A DNA stretch of 64,000 nucleotides from assembly GCA_949130495.1 (NCBI GenBank), contig OX422207.1, forward strand, positions 837,625,573 to 837,689,572, in the 5' to 3' direction. The notes under the pieces are model-generated. The model was not told where the DNA came from and made no database searches. It saw nothing but the letters and a program-made list of their open reading frames with translations. The translations under genes were made by a program, and so were the position numbers. Below are positions 37,395-49,912 of this stretch, piece after piece (position 1 is the stretch's first letter; every line of letters starts with the position of its first letter). Source of the DNA: Sambucus nigra. Lineage: Eukaryota > Streptophyta > Magnoliopsida > Dipsacales > Adoxaceae.

Positions 37395-39283
37395 TCATCC
37401 TTTAGATTTAGCATGGGAAGAATCAAGTGAACCCAAATGAGAATCATAAAGTTTCATTCCTAAAGCCACTAAATCCGATTTCTTAACCCAAGTAGGTGTA
37501 AAATGATGCATGGGGGTTTGGGGAACCGGAGCAACTTTATTCCTAAACTTCCTAGGATCTTGTCTAAGGTCGTAACAATAACGCCTAAGGTTACCTTTCC
37601 TAGCACAAAACATGCAAGTGTAGCGACGGTGGGAATGATTACCTATATGTGGACCTTTTATAAAATTCCTAGTGTTTCTCATACGTGCAGGGGGGGAGGG
37701 GGGGGGGGGGGGGGGGGAACTCTCTCATCAAAACCTATACCTCCCCAATCTTCCTTAATTTGGAGGGTGCCTAAGATCTTATCTAACTTCTCCGACCTAG
37801 CCTTCAAATCAAACATAACTCTAGATGAGTCTCTCAATCTCTCCTCCAACTCATGAATCCTAAACTCGAGCAAACGCCTAGACTCCTCAAACACTAAAAT
37901 CTTCTTTTTCAAAGACTCCATCAAACCACGGAGATTATATCTCTCACCCTCGACATACTTTAATTTCTCCCTAAGAGTCTTCTCTCGTGCCCTAAGATCC
38001 TTAATCAAATTATCATTATTTTATATGGCACGCTCATTCAACTTAGCTTGCAATTTTGCAATTGCCTTTTTCACTTTCACAGTCTCGGCATATAACTCAT
38101 TAAATGCAACTTGCAACTCTTTCACATCTAATTCCTCTTTGTCACTCTATTCACCCTCACAAACATGAGATTTACTCAAAACCTCCTCGGAAGTGTCATT
38201 CACATGAGAATCGTCGTCGCTCATATGACATGCCATAAACGCAACAAAGTTACGATCAATGGGGGAACTCTCTCCCTCTTCCGGATCACTAAGACTTAAG
38301 GTGACACTATATACAGTGGGTTGCTTGCCCTCTTTCTTAGGTCTAGTGGGACACTCCTTAACTTTGTGACCGTACCCATCACACCCAAAACACTTATCCG
38401 ACTCATCTCTCTTAGGCTTCTCAAACTTATCCTTAGAGGTGGGATCAACTTTGTTGTTCTTGAACTTTTCAAACTTCTTGGCATCTTTCGATTTCTTTTG
38501 AAATTTAATAAATTTTTTAAATTTCTTTGCCAATAAAGCAACATCCTCAAAATCGGAATCGGAATCGGAATCGAAATCCACAACTTTAATTTTCTCTTTA
38601 CGGGTTTTCAAAGAAATACCCTTTTCTTTCTTAGGCACTTGCTTGGAGGTAATCATGTCGATTTCATAGGTTTGTAAGTCACTTACAATCTCTTATAGTT
38701 TCGTCGACTCTAACTTACCCAAGGAGTTTAAAATAGTCACTTTTGCATCAAACCTACTAGGTAACGACCTAAGGATTTTCTTAATGACATGGTTGTCAGG
38801 AATTTTCTCACCTAGGTTAAACAACGAGTTGACAATATTGGACAACCTAGCATAAAACTCATCAAAAGTCTCACTCTCTTAGATCCTAATGGTCTCAAAC
38901 TATGTAGTAAGATTTTGAAGTTTCAACACCCTAACCGTGCTAGTGCCCTCATGAGTGAGTGCCAAAATATCCCAAGCCTCTTTTGATGTTTCACAAGTCA
39001 TAATTCTATTATATTCTTTCGGTGTGACATGTGAAGAAATAATGTGCAAACCCTTAGAATTATATTGTGAAAGTCTATGTTCAGTTTCGGTCCATGACTC
39101 GACAGGCTTTAAATTAGTGAACTCACCTAAAATAGTAACAGGGTTTGTCCAACCTTTCTCAACTGCTAGCCACACACGCTCATCAATAGATTTTAATGCA
39201 CTTTTCATTCTCATCTTCCAATATGTGTAATTAGTGCCATAAAAGATAGGAGTTCGAAAAAGTTCATTATTTTCAAAATTCAT
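37395..39283 (-). pseudogene. gag: Sirevirus-like gag, broken (TR-GAG-2)
   Basis: Starts at ATG 39283 with ELFRTPIFYGTNYTYWKMRM and continues through LTHEGTSTVR. Two stops (around 38900 and 38880) interrupt the domain before FDEFYARLSNIVNS. The first zinc knuckle, CFGCDGYGHKVKEC, is at 38351-38392. A coiled-coil-like stretch follows (38008-37740), then an expanded C tract (poly-G on plus, 37690-37718) that breaks the frame. The second knuckle at 37575-37616 reads CMFCARKGNLRRYC, with asparagine in the histidine position. It ends WVKKSDLVALG to SSHAKSKG and stop, the same C-terminus as in TR-GAG-1. Confidence 0.87.
37690..37718. repeat. Poly-G tract inside gag
   Basis: About 28 of 29 bases are G. 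It shifts the gag frame and can form a G-quadruplex. Confidence 0.95.
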
Positions 39284-39329
39284 CTTTGAAAACACATGGG
39301 ATAACAAAACAAATAAATTATATTTTTTA

Positions 39330-39341
39330 GCTCTGATACCA
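39330..39341 (-). other. Primer-binding site of TR-GAG-2
   Basis: The complement reads TGGTATCAGAGC, three bases inside the 5' LTR. Confidence 0.9.
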
Positions 39342-39344
39342 ATT

Positions 39345-40538
39345 TGAAAGAGTGGTCCTACACGAGTGTATTTCAAATCAAAATATTTTAAATCCAACCA
39401 ATTTTCACACAAAAAAAAATTTATCCAACTTTTAATTAGCACCAAACCAAGTTGTAAAAAATCAATTCTTACTTTAAACCAACTTTATCTTGATTAATCC
39501 AAAACATGCATCTAGTGATTAAAACAAGTAAAGTAGAGAATACTCACAATGCAGGATGTACGAGAAAAAACCCAAGACGGTAAAAAACCTCGGACGGCTC
39601 AAGCCAGACAATCACTATGAATGTGGAATTACAACGAACAAATAAAAGACTCACTCAACGACTCGATCCCCACGGGTCTTGACACTCTTCTAATCTTCAA
39701 CTACTCCTCTCACAGTGCCCACGCAGAAAGTCCTTTCACAATACCTGTCCACAACACACATTCACGTATGTCTCGATGTCCACCAAATAGCGTTGATACG
39801 TCTATGATGTCAAACAAGAAATCCTTTTATTTTCTTCACCACAAAACCTAGATGTTCAAGTATAGAACAAACCTAAGGATGTGTTTAAGCTTTGAAACCA
39901 TAGAAAAACATGTGCAAAACTCGTACTGGATTGAAAACTGTTTTCCAGATTGCACCTATTTTAAATTCTGACGAAACCACGCTTTAAATAGGTTTAATTC
40001 ACCCCCTCGAAAAATGTGTCGCTCGAACGAGATTGGTCGGTCGTTCGCGCGACATGACTATCTCGCTCGAATGAGCAGAGATGTCATTTGAACAACGCGC
40101 GTGCCAGTTTGACTTTTTCTTTAAAACGTTTCTTCAAAAGAGATCCAATTAAGTCAAACCCTTTTTCGAGCTTATCAGAATAAAACGTAGTGTAAAACAT
40201 TTAAAACACTTTTAAAACATTTTAAAATATTTTTTCTTATAAAATTACATCATTTTTTTTATAAAAATAATTCCAAATCTCATTAATAATATGCATTCAT
40301 AGCTGTGTGATCTGGGAATTCAATTAACTTGAAGACGAATAAACTTGCACCAATTAAACTTCAGCATAATTAATTCTTTGAAGCTTTTTCGCAACCTCTT
40401 CAATTTCTTTAATACGTCATAGACTAAGTGGGATCGTGACAAAATAAAATCTCCCTATGACATATTACAAACATAATTTTGTTCATGAAATTAAGTCAAA
40501 ACAATACAGGGACTCAATTGAAAATTTATGTCCTTACA
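39345..40538 (-). repeat. 5' LTR of TR-GAG-2
   Basis: 1194 bp. Degenerate TCGCTCGAACGAG-type motifs at 40018-40105, in the same place as in the other LTR. Confidence 0.9.
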
Positions 40539-40579
<41 letters not shown>

Positions 40580-40580
40580 T
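40539..40580. repeat. (TA)n(CA)n microsatellite
   Basis: Directly adjoins the right LTR of TR-GAG-2 and mirrors the TA/TG array on its left. Confidence 0.97.
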
Positions 40581-42251
40581 ATCCTTTAATTCACCACAGT
40601 TGCTAGGAGCAAGAGTTTTGTTTGTATTTCTTATTTTTACTAATACGAAGAATTTCTCACTACAATTAAATGTAAGATTCTCAATTCTAATAATTAAGCA
40701 ATGAAGAATTTTAACATATATCCCATTGTTAAGCATTATTCCCAATTCTAATTCCAAAGAGTAATTGGGTACTTACTATGTAAGCCAAGTCCCTTAAGTA
40801 ATTGGGTACTTGAACATTGAGATTTTGACATTTTTAATGCTCAGTACTTAAATGTTAGTGATGGAATGCAAATGATTTTTTTGTGTAAATTGTGGTTATC
40901 AAACAACTCGAATGTAGTAACAATGCCGATAGATAATGGATTTATCCCCATTGACATTTTTTGGGTTCTAAATTCATTAGTTTTGTAGATAATGGATTTA
41001 TCCCCATATTGATATCTGTGTTTGAAGAACTATCGATAATGGATTCAATTGTTTTGTTGATAATAAATTTTTAACATTGGAGTGCTATTATTTTTTTTGT
41101 TGTTTATATTTTTATATGCTTAATATTTTGGTGATAAGATAAAGTAAAAATTGTATCACTTTATGAATAAATCAATCACTTTTGTTTGTTTTGTTGTCTA
41201 TGTTGTTTTCAGACTTTAGGTTGCGAGTCAGCTGTGATCATTTGCTTTCTACACATGTCAATGAAATATATAGTTTTGTGCAGAATGACAAATGGATACT
41301 CAGATTAAGCAGAAATATTGGTTGAAAAATTGTGAAGTAGCATTATTGTCTTAGGTAACGGGATTAAGCGATGTTATATTTGTATAGTTGTATACAGTTT
41401 GGATCTTATGGGGATAATATTAAAGTTTGTGGTAACACTCTATGAACCAATACTTATATATTAAATTGTTTATATAATTATGATCCATGCATATTGGACA
41501 TTGAAGGGAGGCCAGTCTAAACTCTTTTGTAACTTCAATGGACATGTCTAAGGGTGAACTCAATTCATGATGTAACTAATTCGTATAATTTTACAGTCCT
41601 TGATGATAAAAATGACATTTTCTATTTGCTTCTAGTAATTTTTCCCCTCCCCATTTGCATATTATAGTCAAATACTCTATTAAATTAACTGTATTTTTTC
41701 TTTTGTAATCTATTGACATTGTTTTAATCTTCAAATTTGTCTAGGTAAATTCACATTTAAACTACAAACATCCTACAAGTTTAGTCAACATCACAATTAA
41801 CGGTGACACAACAGTTGATTGTTTTCAAAATGTGTTACATAAATGGGTTAATGCTTATTAACCATTCTGAAATCTAAGGATAAACCTCTAAATAAACGTG
41901 TTATAGCCTTTAGCATCTACAGTAGTATTAGAAATTTGTAGCAATTCTTCATTAGAATTTTACATTAAAATATCTTATTTTTACATTTTATCAATAAATA
42001 GAGTTTTAACTATATCGATGTACTCAACTTTCAGGACAAAATCCCAAAGCAATTCTTCCATTGAATATTTTATACCTAAAATTATGGTAAATATGAGCTT
42101 TACTACAAATGCATGCATTTTTCTTGAGGTCTAACATTTTGGACATTCTGATTGTTGTACTCCTCATATTATATTTTTCAACTCTCTAATCAAATAATGC
42201 ATATACTAAGCCTTACAAAGCGCTCACGCATCGCACGGGTTTGAAAACTAG
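40581..42251 (+). mobile_element. AT-rich region ending in a Helitron-like 3' terminus
   Basis: Ends CGCATCGCACGGGT, a short spacer, then CTAG (42248-42251) followed by T. A GC-rich CGCATCG stem followed by CTAG and T is the usual plant Helitron 3' end. I found no 5' TC terminus or Rep/helicase gene, so the left limit is arbitrary and any gene content is unrecognised. Confidence 0.4.
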
Positions 42252-42938
42252 TTTTCTTTATGTTTGGATTGGAAGTTGAAACCATTTTGGTATTTATGTA
42301 CGGGGTCTTGATCTGGTGGTGGTGCCCTTTTGTTTTTTGTGGTGTATTTGAAGATTCGAAAGAACGCTTGTGCAGTTCAGATTCATTCTACCGAGCATGA
42401 GTTAACATAATTTTGTAGATCTAATTCATTGCATTTTAAGTATTTTGATGGTCGAGATCGTGTATGATTGGATCACTATTGGTTGCGTTCAGCTATCAAT
42501 AATTTTTTAAAGTACGGTGTCAACTGATTTTAAATTTGTTCCCAGTTTCCACATCTATATATAGAGCACGAATCTTTTCTACAATTTCTTTGCTGCTTTC
42601 ATTAGGTCTTAGATGGGCTTTTTTGAAATGGTGGTCAATGTTAATCTGCAAGTTGGGTCTTTGTCGTAGTTTATGGGATTTAAGATCCAACTGTTCCAAG
42701 GAGATATGGGAGGCACATAGTGGGTCCTATTTGAAGCTTCAACTACACTTAGTTTCTCATGGGTTTATAAATTCTATTCGGTTGTTGTAAGTAAATTATA
42801 AACTGTACCTATTTAGTTTGGAATATTTATTGGAAATCTTTTGAACCATTTGCTTCCCCAAAACTATCATAATATTCGTCTTTTTTTTTTTGTGTTCGTT
42901 TGTAATATGAAATTTTGACTTTGATTAATGTTAACTTA
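42252..42938. other. Unassigned interval
   Basis: Short open frames only; I recognise none of them. Confidence 0.4.
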
Positions 42939-43082
42939 CGAATCCAAATGATTGAGTTCTAATGAATTGAATTTAATTTTGGGTCACGCATCGAATGGGG
43001 TGCATGCTAGTGTATCAAAATGATTGAGTTCTAATGAATTGAATTTAATTTTGGGTCACGCATCGTGTGGCGTGCATGCTAG
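42939..43082 (+). repeat. Tandemly duplicated Helitron-like 3' end (2 x 72 bp)
   Basis: Units 42939-43010 and 43011-43082 differ at a few positions. Each ends in a CACGC...GCGTG-type stem, GCATG, then CTAG followed by T. Confidence 0.7.
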
Positions 43083-44992
43083 TGTATATATATATATATC
43101 TTGTTGTCGGCAACATAAAATTTGATAATAATAAATTTTAATGATTTTGAGAGCAATAATTATAATATGATGGAGTCTAAATGACGTGGAAAAAATCTCT
43201 TTCATGCATTGTTTGACAAATTTCGTTTACTTGGGAATATATCACGTGTTAATAAAATCATGTTAATACGTTGTGTATTGTTTTATCTATTTATCTGCTA
43301 TAAATAATTGGTGATTCAATTCGAAAAAAATAGAGATTTAGCTTTCTTATGATGGTCAAACCTAATCTTTGAAAATGGGATCTTATTAAGATTACTTTTT
43401 TAAATCTTTACCATAGAATAGAAGAACAAAAAAAAAAAGTAGACATCGGGAGACGAAACGACTAAATGAAGAGAAAATATAGAAGGTGCCTTGAAAATAA
43501 GGAATTTGTATACATTGTTTATGTGGAAAGTCCACGGGATATCAATATTTTATATATATATATATATATATAGTCATGTTTATCATCGACCAATATGGAC
43601 CTGACTAATCTAATGTTTATGATTTAATCATGTGAACGCATAAATTAGTTGTAAGGTTCCTTTAGTGGGGAACAACTCATTCTGTTAACTACAATTCACA
43701 ATTGGATACGTTTTACATTCTAGTTGACTAATGTATTGAGAATCCATAATGGATTTTCTTCACCAAACAGTCATCTAATTATTGTGGGCCCACTAGAAAT
43801 AATGGACCTGATTAATCTAATGTTTATGATTTAATCACGTGTACGGGTAAATTAATTGTAAGGTTCCTTTGTGGAAAAACTCATTCTGTTAACTGGAATT
43901 CACAATTGGATACGTTTTACATAGTTTACTATGTATTGAGAGTCCATGATGGTCAGGATCAGCTAATATTAAGCGGGAGGAATCCGGATGAAATATTTTT
44001 AATCGTGGTGAAAAGTAAAATAGTAAAATATTTTTTATATATTAAAATTTAAATTTTTATTGGGTTAACATTGTAAGTAAGTGCACACCTTATAATTATA
44101 AAAAAAATTAACTTTAAATAAGTGAAAACGTAATTTATCATATTACTTTTTATCGTGTTAAAACATATTTTACTTCGAACCAAACGGACTCAAAGGTGAA
44201 AATTTTAGAAATGGCAGGCCAACATAATACAAAATTAACTCAAATTCATGTAAGATATTTTCTTTTTGCTTCCAATTGTTTTGACATAAAGTTATGTTAT
44301 ATTAAAATTATGCCTCGAGTTAATCACATTTTTATTTATTACAGTGTACTGTTATAATTGATTGATTGTAAAAGAATATCAATCATTTTAATCTTATCGC
44401 TTCATAATTTAAACAAGTCGTGTTCATATGAGAAAAAAAATATGCTTTCGTATGGAATTATGTGTGTGTGCATGTGTGCGCGCGCACGTGTGTGTGTTTA
44501 TGTTTATTATGCTTGTTATGTTCTGTTGTGTCTTATCGTGACAGGACAAAACAAACCCCAAAAATACAATAAAGAATTTGCCAAGTTGAATGATTTAAAG
44601 ATCTAGTTTCTGATATTTATGACATAATTTGTTGAAGACAGTGAAAACAATAAATGACTCGGTTTATTTTTTATATGTTAAATACTATATGGTGGGGGGG
44701 GGGGGGATGTTTTTATCGGTATTTTGAATGGATATTAATAATTGGATATTCTTATCTATATTATATTTCTAATACGATAGCAATAGAGGATGAGTTAATT
44801 CCACATTAATACTTATTATTTTTTCTCTCTCTCATCTTTAGTATTGTGTTTTCTAAAACAAAAAAAAAATGTAGAAATCAAAAATCTTTTTGAAACCAAA
44901 AAAATTAATGAATCAAAAGTTTCTTCAAAAGCTAAATAGATGATCCATTTTAGACCCCATTAAATAATTTCTTGATCCAACACATTCTAGAT
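43083..44992. other. AT-rich interval with local duplication
   Basis: Contains a direct repeat (43595-43752 and 43802-43952, 207-bp offset), (TA)n at about 43551-43571 and a poly-G run at about 44695-44707. No gene recognised. Confidence 0.6.
43595..43952. repeat. Direct repeat of ~155 bp
   Basis: Copies 43595-43752 and 43802-43952 share most bases, including TCTAATGTTTATGATTTAAT and ACAATTGGATACGTTTTAC. Confidence 0.85.
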
Positions 44993-44998
44993 TCAATT

Positions 44999-45826
44999 AA
45001 TCTTTTTTTTTTCTTTTTTTTGAGAAAATTTTTATTTATAAACAATAATGAGAAAAAGTATCTCCTGGGGCTCTTACAAGCACTTATGAAAATTGAAAAA
45101 TAAAACAATTACCAAAATTTACGCACTCTTGAACGAGAAGCAAAAGGCTTTAAATTATATTTAAGAGTCGATTTCTCCTCATTATTTAGGTATGGGAAAG
45201 AATCCTTTTTTTCTCCCTTTTGCTTAATTCCCTCCTTCTCTTCTTTATTGAAAATTGTTGAATCTTCAATGTTGCCTAAAATTTCAAAAGAGTTGCTAAC
45301 TTGAGAATTAAAAATCTGAAAATGAGTTTTTCCACAATTGTCCCCAACCATGTCTTCAATAAACGCACGAGCTTTTGCTGAATTAGAAGACATTCCTTAG
45401 TCATACTTTGGTAACTCAACATATAAATTAATTTCATGGCTCGACATTGAAATTTCCTCTAAGGGATGCATATCATCATAAATTCTGATTATTTTTTTGA
45501 ACCCACTATTTTGGGGTACCAATTTGAATTTCTACATTTTTGATATCCTTATTCTTCCTTTATGTTCCTTAATCTCATCAGATTTGATTTCTTCCGAAAT
45601 TGATGGAGTCAGAGACTCATTTTGTTAAAAAAATTGCGATCGTTTCTTTTTTATACCTTTCAGATTCTCCATAATTTCCATTATTTTAAAAATTATGACC
45701 GTTCAAAAATCGATGGAGTCGAAAACCATTCTTGGGCAGATATTTTGTTCTTCAATTACCGATAACTTGACATTTATTTACCTGTTGATTATCATGATTG
45801 CTCTTTTTCCCAATTATTTCCATAAA
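44999..45826 (-). other. Possible LINE-derived remnant
   Basis: A T-rich tract at 44999-45020 could be the poly(A) tail of a minus-strand retroposon. The minus-strand frame 45393-45109 has NSFEILGN near its middle and a basic end, faintly like the end of a plant LINE first ORF. No reverse transcriptase is seen. The evidence is weak. Confidence 0.2.
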
Positions 45827-45861
45827 CTAGCATGTAGCCCACGTGATGCGCGGGCTACATG
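45827..45861 (-). mobile_element. Helitron-like 3' terminus on the minus strand
   Basis: A perfect 10-bp stem (CATGTAGCCC / GGGCTACATG) with an 11-base loop is followed, on the minus strand, by CTAG and T. The loop-stem resembles the plus-strand end at 43082, so both seem to be one family in opposite orientation. The element body would extend to the right. Confidence 0.6.
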
Positions 45862-46299
45862 GTATAGAATATAAAATAATGGAAATGAAATAAATATTAT
45901 TGTATGATAATATAGCGAAGATGTAACTATAAATTGGCTTCATTACAAAAGAATATGAATGATCAAAGATTCGTAAATCTAACCCGAAAGTAAAATACTT
46001 TTGAAATGGTTAAACATTATGATCTTAAAATTAAATGGCCAATGTATTGATTAATGAAATAAGAAAAAGTCTTGAGCCATCCAGTAGTATTTAAATCCTT
46101 CAATCCTTGATCTCTTTGACTTTGTCCCTGCCAAATAATGACATTAAAGTTTTACATCTATAGAATATCTAAATTATAATGTAACGGTAAGACGCAAATT
46201 GATGTATGTAAGTTACTATGTTTAAGTATACGTGGAAGATTTGATCTTCTTTGATGATCTTATGTTATTTCCTTCCTCGCCAATTGTAACTGTAACAAT
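45862..46299. other. Unassigned AT-rich interval
   Basis: Possible Helitron body; nothing recognised. Confidence 0.4.
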
Positions 46300-49200
46300 A
46301 CCTATTCTCTCACGTGAAGGCTAGTCAGGCACGATACGCCGAAGATGGGGCTTATCAACAATTTATACCATTCTCAGTATGGAAGGAATAAAAACTGTCT
46401 TTATTTTATATCAAAATCCACAATGAATGAAAACACTAAACAAAATTTCTTTTACATGAATAATAAAAGTTGCGTCACTATACAATGTCTATAATGTAAA
46501 ACTAAATACAACTAACATAAATAAACACTTGGGCTTATGACCGTATAATTCCCGAAAATTAAATAAAATGACAAAGAGACTGAAGCACAACCTATATTAT
46601 AGCCAATGCAGGTGCAAGCCCGATCCATCGTCAGTCCTGCTTTACCTTTCATTAAGAATACCTGGGGCGAAAAACATTTATAATTTAGGTTAGAGCCTGA
46701 GGTGTCCAAGGATTATTCACCAATAATTATGCTATTTATTACTATCTCATACTTCACGTCTCCCTATCGGCGCTCACATGTAACGAGTACCTCGGCTCTC
46801 ATCTAGAAGCAGTCCTACTCGTCTCCCAAAATGAAAATCAATTGAAAACTTCCAAGTAAAGAATAAACCATTTCCATTATACACTAGCTACAAGTGGTTA
46901 CTCGTATCTGCCACCCCAATCCCCGAATAGATTTCATAATATAAAATTCTCAAGATACATAAATGAAGTGCAGTTCCTTATATTTCATGACATGTGACCC
47001 TCGTCTAGTTCTTCAAATCATTTAATGATTAAATTCATATTTTTTGTCGTCTACCCCGTTAGACTATAAGTTTCATTTTCTTAGATTATAAAATTATTAT
47101 TCTCATTTAATAATTGGTTGCACCATTTCTCATTCAATTTAATATTTGTCTACTCCCTTAGACTATCCAGTTATTATTCTTATTAATAATTGTTTACGAC
47201 ATTATTCATTAGGAGTCATCTTCGTCCTTAATTATCCACATCATTTTACTAGACCAATTTCATCATCATTCAATAATATCTACATCTTTAGACAAAAAGG
47301 AAACATTCCCATATAAGGGATACCACAATGGGTAAATGGGTAAATATATGACACACAAGGGCATCTACCGTTGGTGTCTCGTTCGTTGTCTATTGGCAAA
47401 GTCCGAAGGAATTCCTTATCCTAATTAGACAACAGAAAAACACACACAAGTTGGGGGCAGTCCCTACGCAGGATACATGTATACGACCCATACCCAACGA
47501 TGATACATGAACAATCAGCGCCAACCCTACCTCTGGTGGGTGGAGCCTCCACGTAGTACTTATATGTCGTACACATCGTCAAGCCCACCTGTGCCGACAT
47601 GTGGTACGCGACTCGACGCGCGAACCCCTAAGTCGATAGGACGGTCCACTCACAATATTATATAATACATATTATTATTCCCTTATAATATGTATAAGTA
47701 GTTACTCTATAACTACTTTAATCCAAGGATATCCCAATCCATATAAATTATAGCCTTATTGGCTTAATCATATCATTTATTCCATTACTCCATAATTCAT
47801 TTTAAGCCGTTATCCGAAGACTATTTCCCAAATAAATATTAAGTCTCATAAAATCCTCTTTGGACTTAAATCACACTTGCTTCATTATTTATTACTCTTT
47901 AAATACCCAGACATAATTATTTCCCAAACTACCCTTTCAAAATATTATAGGTATAGCTATCCTCAAACTAACCTTACCCACATATTCTTAATAATTTTAG
48001 CATGTTGTACCCTTGACTAACACTTTAAACATTCCAGATTATTAATAATTATACACCTCTTGATACCTTTTCAATAAGGTTTATATGTACATATATAAGG
48101 AGTTAACTAATCGTGGGAGAAAAATGATTATATGTACATATATAAGGAGTCCTCTAATATAATTTAGTAGTATTACCCAACTATCACACCCGGAATCACT
48201 CATTCAGTCCATATCTAAATTCTTCAGAATTTATTGCACAAAATCCCACTATTATGTCAAACACCCGTTTATAAAATTCGATACTTGATAATTTATTATA
48301 TATAATAAATTAAACCGACTATCTTATGCCTAACTCCCGTAGCATTAACCCTTAATACCTAAGTCAATTTCCCCAACTCAAAATTTAATAATCATACCTT
48401 AATTAATTTATTAAAAGGGTGACACTCAACCAAAATGCTCGAACTCACTCCTTGGACCCATATCCTGATTTCATCCAAAATTTCAATTTGAATTCGTTCA
48501 TATCTTTTCGAGTGTTTTTCATCCTAAACACTCTAAATCCATACCTTGAATTCATTTTCATCCAATTTCAAGGTAAAAACAATGTTCCTTAATATTTTTT
48601 CGAGTCCTACAGTCATCTACGGGCATCCCTAAGTAAGCCAGATTTGATTATTCACAAAGGATTTTAGTTTCGGACACCCTTCAGTAATAAAATCATAACT
48701 AATTAAAAAAAAGAAAAATACAAAAATAGAGGCCACGCGTTCGTAACGAAAAAACATATATCCATGTCCAAAGCCATGGTCGTTTGAACGAGATAACTAT
48801 CTTGTTTGAACAAGTTGTACTGTCGTTCAAACGACCCTTCATCTTTTCCCCTCCGCCTTCCTCAAATTATATTCTTCCCAGACCCCATTTTTAACCTAGA
48901 AACAATACGCAAATCCCAACTTTTAAACCCAAAAACTATATATCCAACACTAACAATTAATACCCATTAAAGAATTATACTATTTGAACATTTTATAGAT
49001 CCCAATCAGATTTAATTCATAATAAGGAGCATTCATTAGGAGATCTACATCAAATTTTAACTCCTCTAATTAACAATGTCCTTCTTTACATTGCTTAGTC
49101 AATTATTCTCAAATAACTATAAAAACCTATGGAATTTAACACTAATATTCAGATTTGTTGATACCTAATATATGGAACCAATTCTACATATAAGGCAGCC

Positions 49201-49912
49201 TTTTACATGAGTTATTCATCCTCAATTCCAATATAATCAAATTCCAGAAATCTCAAAACATGATTTAACCTTAAATCTAAACATGAAGTTAACATTCATT
49301 TGAAAATAACACAAATTTAATAAATATGGCGAGAGAATCCTTTCCCGGGGTTGTGTCGAAGGAATCCTCTTAAAGCTCGCTTGATTTTTCCTTTTGTTCT
49401 TGCCCCTTTTTCCCTTCTCTTGGTATTTTCCCTTTTTCTCTCTCGTGGCAGTTAACCTAGGTTTCTTCTAATGATAGTGGGGGAGTGGTTTACCCCCACT
49501 TAAACACCTAATTAGTGATAATCCCGAGTTGGGCTTTAGGCCCTAACTTAGACCCCCAAATAAGCCCAAAGACCAAATATAATTAGCCCGATAACTACCC
49601 AATTCATATATATATATATATACCCCGGGATCATTTCTAAGGGTCTAAAATACCTAAACGGCCCATAATACCTCTCAAAGTGCATCCCAAATATTTTATC
49701 TGAAAAATATATTTAGTTGTATCGTGACACACCCAAATACTTTTTATATAAGAAATCCTGTTTGATTTATTCCAAATCATTAAAGTCATATTCTTAACTT
49801 TATAAATAATATTGAGTCTAATTACTCGTAATCCCAGATTAATTAATTTCACCGAATTAATTTAATCCTTATTAAATCTTTATTTTATTCCAAAAATATA
49901 CGGGGTATTACA
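46300..49912 (-). mobile_element. Long Tekay/Del-like Gypsy LTR
   Basis: Starts on the minus strand at 49912 with TGTAATACCCCGTA. GC-richer blocks inside (for example 47290-47650 and 46610-46700) look like the body of a Tekay-type LTR. The left limit is uncertain because no primer-binding site or target duplication is visible. A triplet of palindromic GTCGTTTGAACGAG-type motifs lies at 48780-48831. No coding region adjoins it. Confidence 0.55.

Larger units (their letters stand above)
34118..40538 (-). mobile_element. Gag-only Sirevirus-like retrotransposon TR-GAG-2
   Basis: LTRs at 34118-35341 and 39345-40538 both begin TGAAAGAGTGG and end with TTACA- or TCACA-type ends (plus strand). The primer-binding site, complement of 39330-39341, and a polypurine tract (complement of about 35342-35354) lie inside them. 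The only gene is gag. No pol remnant is present in the 2 kb between gag and the 3' LTR. The flanks are microsatellite on both sides, with no clear 5-bp duplication. Confidence 0.9.

Noticed and set aside
41217..41900. Possible Helitron RPA or helicase gene fragments
   Set aside because: No frame shows recognisable motifs.
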